Part shown: piece by piece, positions 26,153-34,934 of the stretch
How positions within the stretch are numbered: the stretch's first letter is position 1
How the letters are laid out: every line of letters starts with the position of its first letter
Origin: Flavobacteriaceae bacterium Ga0077528
GTDB taxonomy: Bacteria > Bacteroidota > Bacteroidia > Flavobacteriales > Flavobacteriaceae
NCBI GenBank assembly: GCA_001464475.1
Contig: LNDX01000008.1
Span: 1-64,000 of the forward strand
Direction: 5' to 3'
Length of the DNA stretch: 64,000 nt
Program-made: the position numbers and the translations under genes
The notes under the pieces: generated by a model
Databases searched by the model: none
Seen by the model: only the letters and a program-made list of their open reading frames with translations
What the model was told of the DNA's origin: nothing

Positions 26153-27106
26153 TTACTCTTTATATTCGCCCATTTTGCTGTATTTGTCCATTCTCTGTGA
26201 CACTAATTCAGTTGTTGATAAATCTTTCAATTCATTAAAAGCTTTCATGATATATTGCTCTACCGTTTTGAAAGTTGTTACTTTATCATAATGAGCTCCA
26301 CCAAGTGGTTCTGGAATAATATCGTCGACTAATTTTTGTTTTTTCATATCTGCCGAAGTCAATTTCAATGCATCGGCAGCTTGCTCTTTATATTCCCAAC
26401 TTTTCCATAAAATTGAAGAACAAGATTCAGGAGAAATTACAGAATACCAAGTGTTTTCCATCATTAAAACTCTATCACCAACACCAATTCCTAAAGCTCC
26501 ACCAGAAGCACCTTCTCCAACAATCACACAAATAATTGGCACTTTCAGACGGCACATTTCAAAAATATTTCTTGCAATTGCTTCTCCTTGACCTCTTTCT
26601 TCTGCTTCTAAACCAGGATATGCTCCAGGAGTATCAATAAAAGTAACCACAGGAATTCCAAATTTTTCGGCCATTTTCATCAAACGCAATGCTTTTCTAT
26701 AGCCTTCAGGATTTGCCATTCCAAAATTTCTATACTGACGCATTTTGGTATTGATTCCTTTTTGTTGACCAATAAGCATGAATGATTGTCCGTCAATTTG
26801 ACCTAAACCACCAATCATGGCTTTATCATCTTTAAAATTTCTGTCTCCAAAAAGCTCTAAAAAAGTTCCTTTAGTTAAAGTTGTAATATGCTCTAAAGTA
26901 TAAGGTCTATTAGGATGACGAGAAAGTTGAACACGTTGCCAAGCTGTTAAATTTTTGTATATTTTACGCTTTGTTTCTTCAAGTTTTTTCTCGATTTGTT
27001 TGCAAGTATTGGTTACATCAACATCTGATTCTAGACCAATAATCTGACATTTGTCTAATTGGTCTTCCAACTCTTTAATAGGAAGCTCAAAATCTAAATA
27101 TTCCAT
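26153..27106 (-). CDS. accA: Acetyl-CoA carboxylase carboxyltransferase subunit alpha
   Basis: Transfers the carboxyl group from biotin to acetyl-CoA, the first step of fatty acid synthesis, together with AccD. At 317 residues it has the full length. The crotonase-fold motifs [22 protein letters not shown] and [31 protein letters not shown] are intact. It has its own promoter (27140-27147) and terminator, and accD is not in this window. That is the usual unlinked arrangement for this pair. Confidence 0.96.
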   Translation of the reverse strand: MEYLDFELPIKELEDQLDKCQIIGLESDVDVTNTCKQIEKKLEETKRKIYKNLTAWQRVQLSRHPNRPYTLEHITTLTKGTFLELFGDRNFKDDKAMIGGLGQIDGQSFMLIGQQKGINTKMRQYRNFGMANPEGYRKALRLMKMAEKFGIPVVTFIDTPGAYPGLEAEERGQGEAIARNIFEMCRLKVPIICVIVGEGASGGALGIGVGDRVLMMENTWYSVISPESCSSILWKSWEYKEQAADALKLTSADMKKQKLVDDIIPEPLGGAHYDKVTTFKTVEQYIMKAFNELKDLSTTELVSQRMDKYSKMGEYKE

Positions 27107-27139
27107 AGGATTTGTGCGTTTTAATTAAAATTCGAACTA

Positions 27140-27147
27140 CAAAGATA
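27140..27147 (-). promoter_or_regulatory. accA −7 box
   Basis: On the minus strand TATCTTTG is a perfect TAnnTTTG match, about 33 bases before the accA ATG. The −33 element is not clear. Confidence 0.5.
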
Positions 27148-27200
27148 AAATTTTAAATCTTTTGTAAAAGTAATTTTACACGATAAGTTGTAAACAAAAG

Positions 27201-28082
27201 CTAAGTTGCTTTTAATCTGCTTTTTAAAATTCCGTTTAAAATAACAGTTAATAAGATAATTACAGCTCCAACATAAAATTGTGGACTCATTTGCTCTTTA
27301 TCTTCAAAAATTAGAACCGCAAGAATGATTCCGTAAATAGGCTCTAAATTAATGGTAAGCATCACGGTATAAGGACTTAAAAATTTCATAACCGCGGTTG
27401 AGGCAATAAAAGCATAAGCTGTACAAACCGAACTTAATATCAATAAATAAACAAAATCGGAAGTAGTCAGTTGGAAAAATTCAGAATTAAAACTATTGGT
27501 AAAAAGTAGAAATATTGAGAAAAACAAGACACCTCCGCCCAACTCGTAATAAGAAATTACAGTTGGATCATAATCTATAACAAACTTACTATTGATAACT
27601 GCAAAAGAAGCAGAAAGAAAAGCAGAAGTTAATGCTAAAACAATTCCTTCAACATATCTTCCTTCTACATTAAATATGATTGAAAGTCCGAAAACGACAA
27701 TCAATCCGAAGAAAATTTCGTACCAAATAATCTTTTTTCCGAAGAAAACAGGTTCGATAAGAGAAGTAAAAAATGCACCTGTTGATAAACAAGCAAGTGT
27801 AATAGAAACATTTGACACTTTGATGGCTCTAAAAAAAGTAAACCAATGAAGTGCAATTACTAATCCAGCAACAAGAAACTTCAAAAGAATTCGCTTAGGA
27901 ATCTTTATAGGCATTCTTTTGTATTTGATGTAAATAAAGATAAAGCCAACAGCAAACAACATTCGATACCAAACCAACGGTAAAGCGTCAAGAGTAATTA
28001 GTCTTCCTAGAATTGCCGTGAAACCCCAAATGAAAACTATCAAATGAAGGTGTAAGTAACTTTTGTTGTTATCGCTTAGCAT
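27201..28082 (-). CDS. DMT superfamily transporter (EamA family)
   Basis: A 293-residue inner-membrane protein with about ten membrane segments in two EamA repeats (first about 10-140, second about 150-285). The first repeat starts with HLIVFIWGFTAILGRLI; the second contains FLSASFAVINSKFV and NLEPIYGIILAVLIFEDKE, a typical end of the second EamA repeat. Such carriers export amino acids or other small metabolites; the substrate cannot be read from the sequence. The start overlaps the end of the lptF/G-type gene by 14 bases, so the two form an operon, although they share no obvious pathway. Confidence 0.88.
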   Translation of the reverse strand: MLSDNNKSYLHLHLIVFIWGFTAILGRLITLDALPLVWYRMLFAVGFIFIYIKYKRMPIKIPKRILLKFLVAGLVIALHWFTFFRAIKVSNVSITLACLSTGAFFTSLIEPVFFGKKIIWYEIFFGLIVVFGLSIIFNVEGRYVEGIVLALTSAFLSASFAVINSKFVIDYDPTVISYYELGGGVLFFSIFLLFTNSFNSEFFQLTTSDFVYLLILSSVCTAYAFIASTAVMKFLSPYTVMLTINLEPIYGIILAVLIFEDKEQMSPQFYVGAVIILLTVILNGILKSRLKAT

Positions 28083-29154
28083 TACGTAATAAATATATTG
28101 CTAAGATTCCAAAAAGTATGTTTGGAATCCACACTGCGATTATTGGTGGTGCTGATGATTTTTCTGCCAAAACGCCAAAAACTTTGTCTAAAAATACAAA
28201 AGCAAAAGCAAGCAAAATACCAATAGCAAGATTAATTCCCATTCCTCCTCTTCGCTTCATTGAAGAAACGGCTACAGCAATAATTGTAAGAATAAAAGCA
28301 GAAACAGGTATGCTATATTTTTTATATAAAACCACTAAATAAGTGTTGATATTTGTAGAACCTCTAGTTTTTTCTTTTTCAATAAATTTAATCAAATCAA
28401 AATAAGACAATGTTTCTGCAATGTAAACAACAGGTGTTAAATCTTCTAAATCAAAATTAAGAACCGTATCTTTTCGTTGTTCAGAAATAATAACATCGCC
28501 TAACTCACCAACTTTTCTCTTTTTGAAATCAAATAAAGTATAGGAGCTATCTCTTGGATTCCATTTTATTCTACTAGCAGATACTTTGTATTTTAATTTG
28601 TCTTTTTCAAATTTTTCCATAGAAAAATTGAATGCCATTTTAGAAACTGAATTAAAACTACTTACATAAATGTATTCGTCTTTATTGATTTGACGATAAA
28701 CATCTGAGTTATCTCGCATCTCATTTTGTCCGTTTCCAATAAGATACATGTATCTAAAGTTTTTAAATCCTTCACTGGCTTTTGGAACTAAAAAGAATCC
28801 CATCAACAAAGCAAATAGGGAAACTATTGTAGCTCCTATAATATAAGGTCTCAAAAATCTTGTAAATGAAATTCCTGAACTTAATATGGCTATAATTTCA
28901 GTATTATTAGCAAGTTTTGAAGTAAACCAAATAATAGATAGAAATAAAAATATAGGAAAAAGTAAATTAGCGAAATAGATAGTAAAATCGACATAATATT
29001 GAGCAATCGCACTAAAAGGTACATTGTTCTCAATCATTTTATTGACCTTTTCAGATACGTCAATGGTTATCCCAATAGGAATAAACATCAACAACATTAC
29101 AGAAAATGTGGTTAAATAGCGTTTTAATATGTATTTATCTAATATTGTAAGCAT
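28069..29154 (-). CDS. LptF/LptG family permease (lipopolysaccharide export)
   Basis: A 361-residue inner-membrane protein of the YjgP/YjgQ family. Three membrane segments near the N-terminus (starting with LDKYILKRYLTTFSVMLL), a periplasmic beta-jellyroll domain (about 125-270) and three C-terminal membrane segments match LptF/LptG. With LptB (encoded at 47319) it drives LPS from the inner membrane to the outer membrane. I cannot tell LptF from LptG. The preceding spacer (29155-29276) is a low-complexity repeat. Confidence 0.92.
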   Translation of the reverse strand: MLTILDKYILKRYLTTFSVMLLMFIPIGITIDVSEKVNKMIENNVPFSAIAQYYVDFTIYFANLLFPIFLFLSIIWFTSKLANNTEIIAILSSGISFTRFLRPYIIGATIVSLFALLMGFFLVPKASEGFKNFRYMYLIGNGQNEMRDNSDVYRQINKDEYIYVSSFNSVSKMAFNFSMEKFEKDKLKYKVSASRIKWNPRDSSYTLFDFKKRKVGELGDVIISEQRKDTVLNFDLEDLTPVVYIAETLSYFDLIKFIEKEKTRGSTNINTYLVVLYKKYSIPVSAFILTIIAVAVSSMKRRGGMGINLAIGILLAFAFVFLDKVFGVLAEKSSAPPIIAVWIPNILFGILAIYLLRNAKR

Positions 29155-29159
29155 AGTTT

Positions 29160-29275
29160 TCTTTTGTTTAATATGGTTTAAAATTGTTTAAGTTAGTTTA
29201 GATGGTTTAATACTGTTTTATCAAACAAAACTCTTTAACCTTTAAACTCTTAAACTCTTAAACTTTTTAAACTTT
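29160..29275. repeat. Low-complexity GTTTAA / TTAAAC inverted repeat region
   Basis: The left half repeats GTTTAA-like words (TTTGTTTAAT, GGTTTAAAA, TTGTTTAAG, GGTTTAAT). The right half repeats their complements (TTTAAAC, CTCTTAAAC twice, TTTTTAAAC). Together they could fold into a long AU-rich hairpin between tgt and the lptF/G gene, and may act as a terminator for tgt. Confidence 0.5.
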
Positions 29276-29276
29276 T

Positions 29277-30407
29277 CTATAATCTTTGACTCATTTGCTT
29301 AACCATCATTTCTTTCCAAACTCTAAAATCGCCAGCAATAATATGTTTTCTTGCTTCACGAACCAACCACATATAAAAACCTAAATTGTGGATAGTTGCA
29401 ATTTGTTTTCCAAGATACTCATTGGCAGCAAATAAATGTCGAAGATAAGCTTTTGTGTATTCGGTATCAACAAAAGTGATTCCCATTTCATCTAAAGGAG
29501 AAAAATCATCTTCCCACTTCTTATTTTTAATGTTTATGGTTCCGTTTGCTGTGAATAACATTCCGTTTCTTGCATTACGAGTAGGCATTACACAATCGAA
29601 CATATCTACACCTAGTGCTATATTTTCTAAAATATTAATTGGAGTTCCAACGCCCATTAAGTAACGTGGTTTGTCTTCTGGAAGAATATCACAAACCACC
29701 TCTGTCATAGCATACATTTCTTCGGCTGGCTCACCAACAGAAAGTCCACCAATAGCATTTCCAACTTGATTAGAATTGGCAATGTATTCAGCACTTTGCA
29801 TTCTCAAATCTTTATAAGTACTTCCTTGAACAATTGGAAAAAATGCTTGATCATAACCATATTTTACTGGAACTTTTTCCAAATGATTAATACATCTATC
29901 CAACCAACGATGTGTCATTTTCATGGAACGTTGCGCATAACGATAATCACATGGATAAGGTGTACATTCATCAAAAGCCATGATAATATCAGCACCAATG
30001 GTACGTTGAATTTCCATCACATTTTCTGGAGTAAAAAAGTGGTAGGAACCATCAATATGCGATTTGAACTTTACGCCTTCTTCCTTAATTTTTCTGTTTG
30101 CCGAAAGCGAGTATACTTGATAACCACCAGAATCAGTTAAGATATTTCTATCCCAATTCATAAATTTATGTAATCCACCAGCTTTTTCAAGAATTTCTGT
30201 TTGTGGACGAAGGTATAAATGGTAGGTATTCCCTAGAATAATATCAGGATTAATTTCTTCTTTTAACTCGCGTTGGTGCACTCCTTTTACAGAGGCAACA
30301 GTTCCAACTGGCATAAAAATAGGAGTTTCAATAACTCCATGGTCTGTTGTAATTTTTCCAGCTCTAGCTTTTGAGTGGGCATCTTTTTGTAATAAATCGA
30401 ATTTCAT
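29277..30407 (-). CDS. tgt: tRNA-guanine transglycosylase (queuine tRNA-ribosyltransferase)
   Basis: Swaps guanine 34 for preQ1 in tRNAs with GUN anticodons, a late step of queuosine synthesis. I start it at ATG 30407 (MKFDLLQ, 376 residues) rather than the TTG at 30428, because that TTG is part of the −7 box. Catalytic and binding motifs are present: DSGGYQV with the catalytic Asp, FDECTPYPCD, GGLSVGEP, and DCVMPTRNARNG. The zinc cysteines expected near the C-terminus are not present as the CxCxxC-C-H motif; the region reads NIKNKKWEDDF. The locus also contains queD (34487), another queuosine gene. Confidence 0.95.
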   Translation of the reverse strand: MKFDLLQKDAHSKARAGKITTDHGVIETPIFMPVGTVASVKGVHQRELKEEINPDIILGNTYHLYLRPQTEILEKAGGLHKFMNWDRNILTDSGGYQVYSLSANRKIKEEGVKFKSHIDGSYHFFTPENVMEIQRTIGADIIMAFDECTPYPCDYRYAQRSMKMTHRWLDRCINHLEKVPVKYGYDQAFFPIVQGSTYKDLRMQSAEYIANSNQVGNAIGGLSVGEPAEEMYAMTEVVCDILPEDKPRYLMGVGTPINILENIALGVDMFDCVMPTRNARNGMLFTANGTINIKNKKWEDDFSPLDEMGITFVDTEYTKAYLRHLFAANEYLGKQIATIHNLGFYMWLVREARKHIIAGDFRVWKEMMVKQMSQRL

Positions 30408-30425
30408 ATTGGCATTTTCAGTTGG

Positions 30426-30433
30426 CAAAGATA
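30426..30433 (-). promoter_or_regulatory. tgt −7 box
   Basis: On the minus strand TATCTTTG is a perfect TAnnTTTG match 18 bases before the tgt ATG at 30407. The region where a −33 TTG should lie is filled by the heptamer repeat at 30439-30470 and contains no TTG. Confidence 0.55.
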
Positions 30434-30438
30434 AATTA

Positions 30439-30470
30439 TTTTAGATTTTAGATTTTAGATTTTAGATTTA
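30439..30470. repeat. Heptamer tandem repeat (TTTTAGA, about 4.5 copies)
   Basis: Four exact copies of TTTTAGA (30439-30466) and a partial fifth (TTTA). It covers the upstream part of the tgt promoter. A change of one copy would shift upstream sequences by 7 bases, so slipped-strand mispairing could vary expression. That effect is inferred. Confidence 0.75.
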
Positions 30471-30568
30471 TTTGTGATTCTAAACTATTAATAACTTGTA
30501 ATAAAATCTTTTGCCTCGCCAAAAAAATAGATTTACTTTTACACCATTATAATTTATAACTACATAAA

Positions 30569-31414
30569 ATGTCTAACATTCAACAACTACAAGATTTTAC
30601 AACACAAGTACGAAGAGACATTCTTCGCATGGTTCATGCCGTAAATTCAGGTCATCCAGGAGGTTCTCTTGGTTGTGCAGAATTTTTAGTAGCACTTTAC
30701 CAAGACCTCATGAAACGCAACGAAGGATTTGAAATGAACGGAACAAACGAAGATATTTTCTTCTTGTCAAACGGTCATATTTCTCCAGTTTTTTACAGCG
30801 TTTTAGCAAGAAGTGGCTATTTCCCTGTTTCTGAATTAGCTACATTCAGAAAATTAAACACGCGTTTGCAAGGTCATCCAACGACACATGAAGGTTTACC
30901 TGGTGTAAGAGTTGCTTCAGGTTCATTAGGACAAGGTTTATCTGTTGCAATTGGAGCTGCTCAGGCAAAAAAACTTAATAACGACAATCATTTAGTTTAT
31001 ACTCTAACTGGTGATGGCGAATTACAAGAAGGTCAGAATTGGGAAGCAATTATGTATGCTTCTGCAAAAAATGTAGACAATTTAATTGCAACTGTTGATT
31101 ACAATGGACAACAAATTGATGGTTCTACTAAAGACGTTTTGAACATGGGTAATCTGAAAGCAAAATTTGAAGCTTTCGATTGGGATGTTTTAGAGATTAC
31201 CGAAGGAAATAATATTGAAGCAATTATCGCAGGAATGAACGAAGCTAAATCAAGAACTGGAAAAGGAAAACCGGTTTGCGTAATTCTTCATACCGAAATG
31301 GGTAATGGTGTAGATTTTATGATGCACACTCATGCTTGGCATGGAAAAGCACCAAGTGACGAACAATTAGCAAATGCTTTAGGACAAAACGCAGCAACTT
31401 TAGGAGACTACTAG
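30569..31414 (+). CDS. Transketolase, N-terminal subunit
   Basis: A 281-residue protein equal to the thiamine-diphosphate-binding half of transketolase: HPGGSLGCAEFLVALY, GSLGQGLSVAIGAA, and the ThDP motif GDGELQEGQNWEA. The C-terminal half is a separate gene 5 bases downstream. Split transketolases are common in Bacteroidota and archaea and work as an alpha2-beta2 enzyme in the non-oxidative pentose phosphate pathway. The split is clean (stop TAG, spacer, new ATG), not a frameshift. Confidence 0.95.
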   Translation: MSNIQQLQDFTTQVRRDILRMVHAVNSGHPGGSLGCAEFLVALYQDLMKRNEGFEMNGTNEDIFFLSNGHISPVFYSVLARSGYFPVSELATFRKLNTRLQGHPTTHEGLPGVRVASGSLGQGLSVAIGAAQAKKLNNDNHLVYTLTGDGELQEGQNWEAIMYASAKNVDNLIATVDYNGQQIDGSTKDVLNMGNLKAKFEAFDWDVLEITEGNNIEAIIAGMNEAKSRTGKGKPVCVILHTEMGNGVDFMMHTHAWHGKAPSDEQLANALGQNAATLGDY

Positions 31415-31418
31415 AATT

Positions 31419-32372
31419 ATGAAAAAATATACAAACACAGGAAGTAAAGATACACGTTCAGGATTTGGCGCAGGAATGACCGAATTGGGACAGAAAAACG
31501 AAAATGTTGTTGCACTTTGCGCCGATTTAATTGGTTCGTTAAAGTTTGACGATTTCAAAAAAAATCATCCAGAACGCTTTTTCCAAATCGGAATTGCAGA
31601 AGCAAACATGATTGGAATTGCAGCTGGATTAACCATTGGTGGAAAAATTCCATTTACAGGAACTTTCGCTAACTTTTCTACTGGAAGAGTTTACGATCAA
31701 ATTCGTCAATCGGTAGCTTATTCTGACAAGAATGTGAAAATTTGTGCTTCACACGCAGGTTTGACGCTTGGTGAAGATGGAGCAACACACCAAATATTAG
31801 AAGATATTGGTTTGATGAAGATGTTACCAGGAATGACTGTAATCAACACTTGTGATTACAATCAAACCAAAGCAGCAACAATTGCATTAGCAGATCATCA
31901 TGGGCCAGCTTATTTGCGTTTTGGTCGTCCAGTGGTACCTAATTTTATGCCAGCTGACGAACCTTTTGTTATTGGAAAAGCAATTATGTTAAACGAAGGA
32001 ACCGATGTAACTATTATCGCTACTGGTCATTTAGTTTGGGAAGCGTTAATTGCAGCTGAAGCACTTGAAGCAAAAGGAATTTCTGCTGAAGTAATCAATA
32101 TTCACACCATTAAACCTTTGGATGAAGACTCAATTCTAAAATCTGTTGCAAAAACTGGTTGTGTAGTAACTGCAGAAGAACATAATATACTTGGTGGTTT
32201 AGGAGAAAGTGTTGCAAGAACATTAGCTTTAAATAATCCTACACCACAAGAGTTTGTTGCAGTTCAAGATTCATTTGGTGAAAGCGGAACTCCAGAACAA
32301 TTAATGAATAAATACAAACTTAACAACGAAGCAATTGTTGAAGCTGTAGAAAGAGTAATTAAAAGAAAATAA
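31419..32372 (+). CDS. Transketolase, C-terminal subunit
   Basis: A 317-residue protein with the pyrimidine-binding domain (about 5-175, with IGIAEANMIGIAAGL and the ASHAGLTLGEDGATHQ loop) and the C-terminal domain (about 185-315). It partners the N-terminal subunit encoded just upstream and supplies the Glu that activates ThDP. DXP synthase and pyruvate dehydrogenase beta share this fold, but the neighbouring N-terminal half settles the assignment. Confidence 0.95.
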   Translation: MKKYTNTGSKDTRSGFGAGMTELGQKNENVVALCADLIGSLKFDDFKKNHPERFFQIGIAEANMIGIAAGLTIGGKIPFTGTFANFSTGRVYDQIRQSVAYSDKNVKICASHAGLTLGEDGATHQILEDIGLMKMLPGMTVINTCDYNQTKAATIALADHHGPAYLRFGRPVVPNFMPADEPFVIGKAIMLNEGTDVTIIATGHLVWEALIAAEALEAKGISAEVINIHTIKPLDEDSILKSVAKTGCVVTAEEHNILGGLGESVARTLALNNPTPQEFVAVQDSFGESGTPEQLMNKYKLNNEAIVEAVERVIKRK

Positions 32373-32390
32373 TTTTTCTTATATAAATAC

Positions 32391-32426
32391 AAAATCCGTC
32401 TTGTACAAACAAGGCGGATTTTTTTT
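32391..32426 (+). terminator. Transketolase terminator
   Basis: AATCCGTCTTG pairs with CAAGGCGGATT around a 6-base loop, followed by eight T. Confidence 0.85.
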
Positions 32427-32446
32427 ATGGATTTAATTCAAATAAA

Positions 32447-32474
32447 AAAAAACCACCACATTGCTGTGATGGTT
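32447..32474 (-). terminator. tRNA-Thr terminator
   Basis: On the minus strand AACCATCACA pairs with TGTGGTGGTT (one G-U pair) around a GCAA loop and is followed by a long T-run. It lies 9 bases after the tRNA 3' end. Confidence 0.8.
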
Positions 32475-32482
32475 TTACGAAG

Positions 32483-32556
32483 AGCCGGCGGAGGGACTCG
32501 AACCCACGACCTGCTGATTACAAATCAGCTGCTCTAGCCGACTGAGCTACGCTGGC
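32483..32556 (-). tRNA. tRNA-Thr (anticodon TGT)
   Basis: A 74-base cloverleaf without encoded CCA. The D-arm is GCTC...GAGC, the anticodon stem GCTGA/TCAGC holds loop TTTGTAA, so the anticodon is TGT (Thr), and the T-loop is TTCGAGT. Two mismatches are visible: A4-C69 in the acceptor stem (5' arm GCCAGCG against 3' arm CGCCGGC) and T50-T64 in the T-stem. It has its own promoter and terminator and is a single gene, not part of a tRNA cluster. Confidence 0.95.
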
Positions 32557-32571
32557 GTCATTATTGTGGTG

Positions 32572-32601
32572 CAAATATAATAGTGATTTTTAAATCTCCA
32601 A
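32572..32601 (-). promoter_or_regulatory. tRNA-Thr promoter
   Basis: On the minus strand TTG (32599-32601) and TATATTTG (32572-32579) are 19 bases apart. The tRNA 5' end lies 15 bases further on. Confidence 0.65.
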
Positions 32602-32634
32602 AATTTTTTTGCACTTTTTTGATGATTTTTTTTA

Positions 32635-32901
32635 TTAAAGTGCGTTGATTTTTTCAATCAATTGATTTGCAGTTTGTTCTAATTCTGCATTGATTTGTTT
32701 GAAATGCGCTTTTTTATTTTCTACATTTTTTGCATTAACCTTAACGATTAAAGCATCAAAAGATGTAATTGCTTCATCTATAACTGCATTGGTAGCTGCT
32801 GTTGGCTTTCCTTCGCTAGTCATTTCGTGAATATAAACTGCTTCAATAATATCTCCTAAAACGAAGTTGATGTCTTTTTTTAAATTTTTAACGCTTGGCA
32901 T
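32635..32901 (-). CDS. Conserved hypothetical helical protein (88 residues)
   Basis: A mostly alpha-helical, acidic protein of 88 residues, with no signal peptide or membrane segment. The N-terminus MPSVKNLKKDINFVLGDIIEAVY and the C-terminal helix with INAELEQTANQLIEKINAL look like a small helical hairpin or coiled coil. I recognise it as a conserved unnamed protein of Flavobacteriaceae; function unknown. It has a very good promoter of its own (32927-32955), so it is expressed separately from manA. Confidence 0.75.
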   Translation of the reverse strand: MPSVKNLKKDINFVLGDIIEAVYIHEMTSEGKPTAATNAVIDEAITSFDALIVKVNAKNVENKKAHFKQINAELEQTANQLIEKINAL

Positions 32902-32926
32902 TTTCTTTATTTTTTAAATTCAGGTG

Positions 32927-32955
32927 CAAAATTACACATAATCTTTTGAATACAA
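32927..32955 (-). promoter_or_regulatory. Promoter of the 88-residue protein gene
   Basis: On the minus strand TTG (32953-32955), an 18-base spacer, then TAATTTTG (32927-32934): a full match to the Flavobacterium consensus. The −33 TTG lies in the 3' spacer just before the manA stop. Confidence 0.65.
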
Positions 32956-32956
32956 G

Positions 32957-33919
32957 TTAAGAAATGTAAATTTCTAACATAGATGCTTTTCCATGAATTT
33001 CAAATTCGTTCATTTTTGCTGGAATTAAAACCGTATCACCAGTTTTATAAGAATAGGTTACATCATCATGTTTTAATTCAAAACTTCCTTCAACACACAT
33101 ATAAACTAAAAATGACTTTTCATCATTTACTACTTCTAAACTTCCATCAAGAGGAATAAAATTTGTTGTGAAATAAGGACAATCAACTATTGCATTAGCT
33201 TCGTTTTCAACTTTCGAATAGTTTTTTTCAGCATCAACTACATCATAATTTATGGCATCTAAAGCTAAATCAACATGAAGCTCTCGTGTATTACCATTTG
33301 AATCTACTCTATCAAAATCGTATAATCTATAAGTTATGTCTGATGTTTGTTGAATCTCTGCAATTACAGTTCCAGCTCCAATTGCGTGAACCGTTCCAGT
33401 TTCTAAAAAGAAAACATCTCCTTTTTTTACTTTTTTAGTATCCAGAATATCAATTAAGGTTTTGTTTTCAAGATTTTCTAAATATTCTTTTTGAGAGGAT
33501 TTTTCTTTGAAACCAACAATTAATCTTGCATCTTGATCGGCTTGCATAACATACCACATCTCGGTTTTACCAAAGGAATTATGACGTTTTGCTGCCAATT
33601 CATCATTAGGATGCACTTGAATAGATAAATCCTCGCGAGCATCAAGATATTTAAAAAGTAGTGGGAATTGTTTTCCGAACTTTTCATAAACTTTTGTTCC
33701 TAAAACTTCCTCAGGAGATTCAATTATTAATTCGTTTAACGATTTTCCTGCAAAAACTCCATTAGCAATAACACTGACATCGTTTTCTACGGTAGAAATT
33801 TCCCAACTTTCACCTGTGATTTCTGATGAAATTGGTTTGTTTAAATAATCTTTTAGTTTTGTTCCTCCCCAAATTCTATCTTTAAGAATAGGTTGAAATT
33901 GCAAGGGATAAAATTTCAT
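32957..33919 (-). CDS. manA: Mannose-6-phosphate isomerase, class I
   Basis: Interconverts mannose-6-phosphate and fructose-6-phosphate, feeding GDP-mannose and surface-glycan synthesis. 320 residues, the short bacterial form. The zinc-site motifs QVHPND and KTEMWYVM and the later His in GTVHAIGAG are visible. The cupin core starts RIWGGTKL near residue 16. A −7-like box (CATCTTTG on the minus strand, 33938-33945) lies just upstream. It may supply precursors for the glycan cluster at the right end of the window, but it is not linked to it. Confidence 0.95.
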   Translation of the reverse strand: MKFYPLQFQPILKDRIWGGTKLKDYLNKPISSEITGESWEISTVENDVSVIANGVFAGKSLNELIIESPEEVLGTKVYEKFGKQFPLLFKYLDAREDLSIQVHPNDELAAKRHNSFGKTEMWYVMQADQDARLIVGFKEKSSQKEYLENLENKTLIDILDTKKVKKGDVFFLETGTVHAIGAGTVIAEIQQTSDITYRLYDFDRVDSNGNTRELHVDLALDAINYDVVDAEKNYSKVENEANAIVDCPYFTTNFIPLDGSLEVVNDEKSFLVYMCVEGSFELKHDDVTYSYKTGDTVLIPAKMNEFEIHGKASMLEIYIS

Positions 33920-34029
33920 TTGTTATAATTTTGAATGCAAAGATGGATATTTTTAACGTAACGTATTAATAATTTCTATCAATTACATAGCAAGTTCGGT
34001 GAATGGTTAAAAAGTATAGCTAACCAAAA

Positions 34030-34485
34030 CTAATTTGTCAATTTTTTCAAAACTTTTAGTGCTTTTGTAATATGAATTTCAGAAGACATACTATTAAAAA
34101 CCATTACCACCAGACCTTGTTTATCAATTACAAAGGTTTCACGACCAGGAATTATAAACAAACTGTTTTGAACACCAAAGAGCTTTCGTAATTTTTTATC
34201 ATTATCTGAAAGTAAAATAAACGGAAGATTGAATTTGCTTTTGAACTTTAAATGAGAAGTCACAGTATCAGAACTAATTCCGATTACCTCAGCTCCTAAA
34301 TCTTTAAATTCTTGATAATTATCTCTAAAACTACAAGCTTGCGCTGTGCATCCTGGCGTATCATCTTTTGGATAAAAGTAAATTACAAGTGGCTGTTTTC
34401 CAATATAGTCTTGCGAATTAAAAATGTTTCCATTAGTATCTTTTGCTGAAAAACTCGGAAGCTTATCTCCTATTTTTAAAGACAT
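34030..34485 (-). CDS. bcp: Thiol peroxidase of the Bcp/PrxQ type
   Basis: A 151-residue peroxiredoxin that reduces peroxides in the cytoplasm using thioredoxin. The motif DDTPGCTAQACSFRD holds the peroxidatic Cys46 and the resolving Cys51, five residues apart as in E. coli Bcp. The conserved Arg is in IPGRETFVID. It starts 1 base after the queD stop, so the two are co-transcribed. Confidence 0.95.
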   Translation of the reverse strand: MSLKIGDKLPSFSAKDTNGNIFNSQDYIGKQPLVIYFYPKDDTPGCTAQACSFRDNYQEFKDLGAEVIGISSDTVTSHLKFKSKFNLPFILLSDNDKKLRKLFGVQNSLFIIPGRETFVIDKQGLVVMVFNSMSSEIHITKALKVLKKLTN

Positions 34486-34486
34486 A

Positions 34487-34897
34487 TTAGTTTCCTTTAT
34501 AGGTTACAAAATTTCTTGGTGTTTCATAAAGAACTACTTCTAATTCTTTATTAGTATCAATGTATTTCCTTAATTTATTCCAAATCACAACTGCAATATT
34601 TTCGGCAGTTGGATTTAAATCGGCAAAATCTGGAACATCAAGATTCAAATTTTTATGATCAAAAGCATTTTCGATATGTTCTTTAATCAAATCTGATAAA
34701 ATTTTTACATCAATTACAAAACCTGTTTCTTGGTCAATATCTCCTGTAACAGAAACGATTAACTCATAATTGTGTCCATGAAAATTTGGATTATTGCATT
34801 TTCCAAAAACCAAATCGTTTTGCTCCATTGACCAATCTTTTCGATACAATCGATGTGCTGCGTTGAAATGTGCTTTTCTTGAAACGGTAACTTTCAT
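34487..34897 (-). CDS. queD: 6-carboxy-tetrahydropterin synthase (QueD)
   Basis: A 136-residue protein of the 6-pyruvoyl-tetrahydropterin synthase family. Zinc ligands are visible in HFNAAHRL and NFHGHNYEL; the catalytic Cys is in FGKCNNPN. In bacteria such proteins usually make 6-carboxy-tetrahydropterin for 7-deazaguanine (queuosine) synthesis. The presence of tgt at 29277 shows that the cell makes queuosine. A role in tetrahydrobiopterin synthesis cannot be excluded from sequence alone. Confidence 0.92.
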   Translation of the reverse strand: MKVTVSRKAHFNAAHRLYRKDWSMEQNDLVFGKCNNPNFHGHNYELIVSVTGDIDQETGFVIDVKILSDLIKEHIENAFDHKNLNLDVPDFADLNPTAENIAVVIWNKLRKYIDTNKELEVVLYETPRNFVTYKGN

Positions 34898-34934
34898 TTT
34901 GATTAAGGATTTGCGATTAAAGGATTGAGGATTT

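Noticed and set aside
30408..30428. Upstream TTG start for tgt
   Set aside because: The TTG is part of the TATCTTTG −7 box, so it cannot be in the mRNA; the ATG at 30407 gives the normal N-terminus.
30569..32372. Transketolase broken by a frameshift
   Set aside because: Both halves have proper starts and stops with a short spacer, and split transketolases are normal in Bacteroidota.
32483..32556. tRNA-Thr as an integration site for a genomic island
   Set aside because: Both sides are ordinary housekeeping genes, and no partial tRNA copy or integrase is visible.
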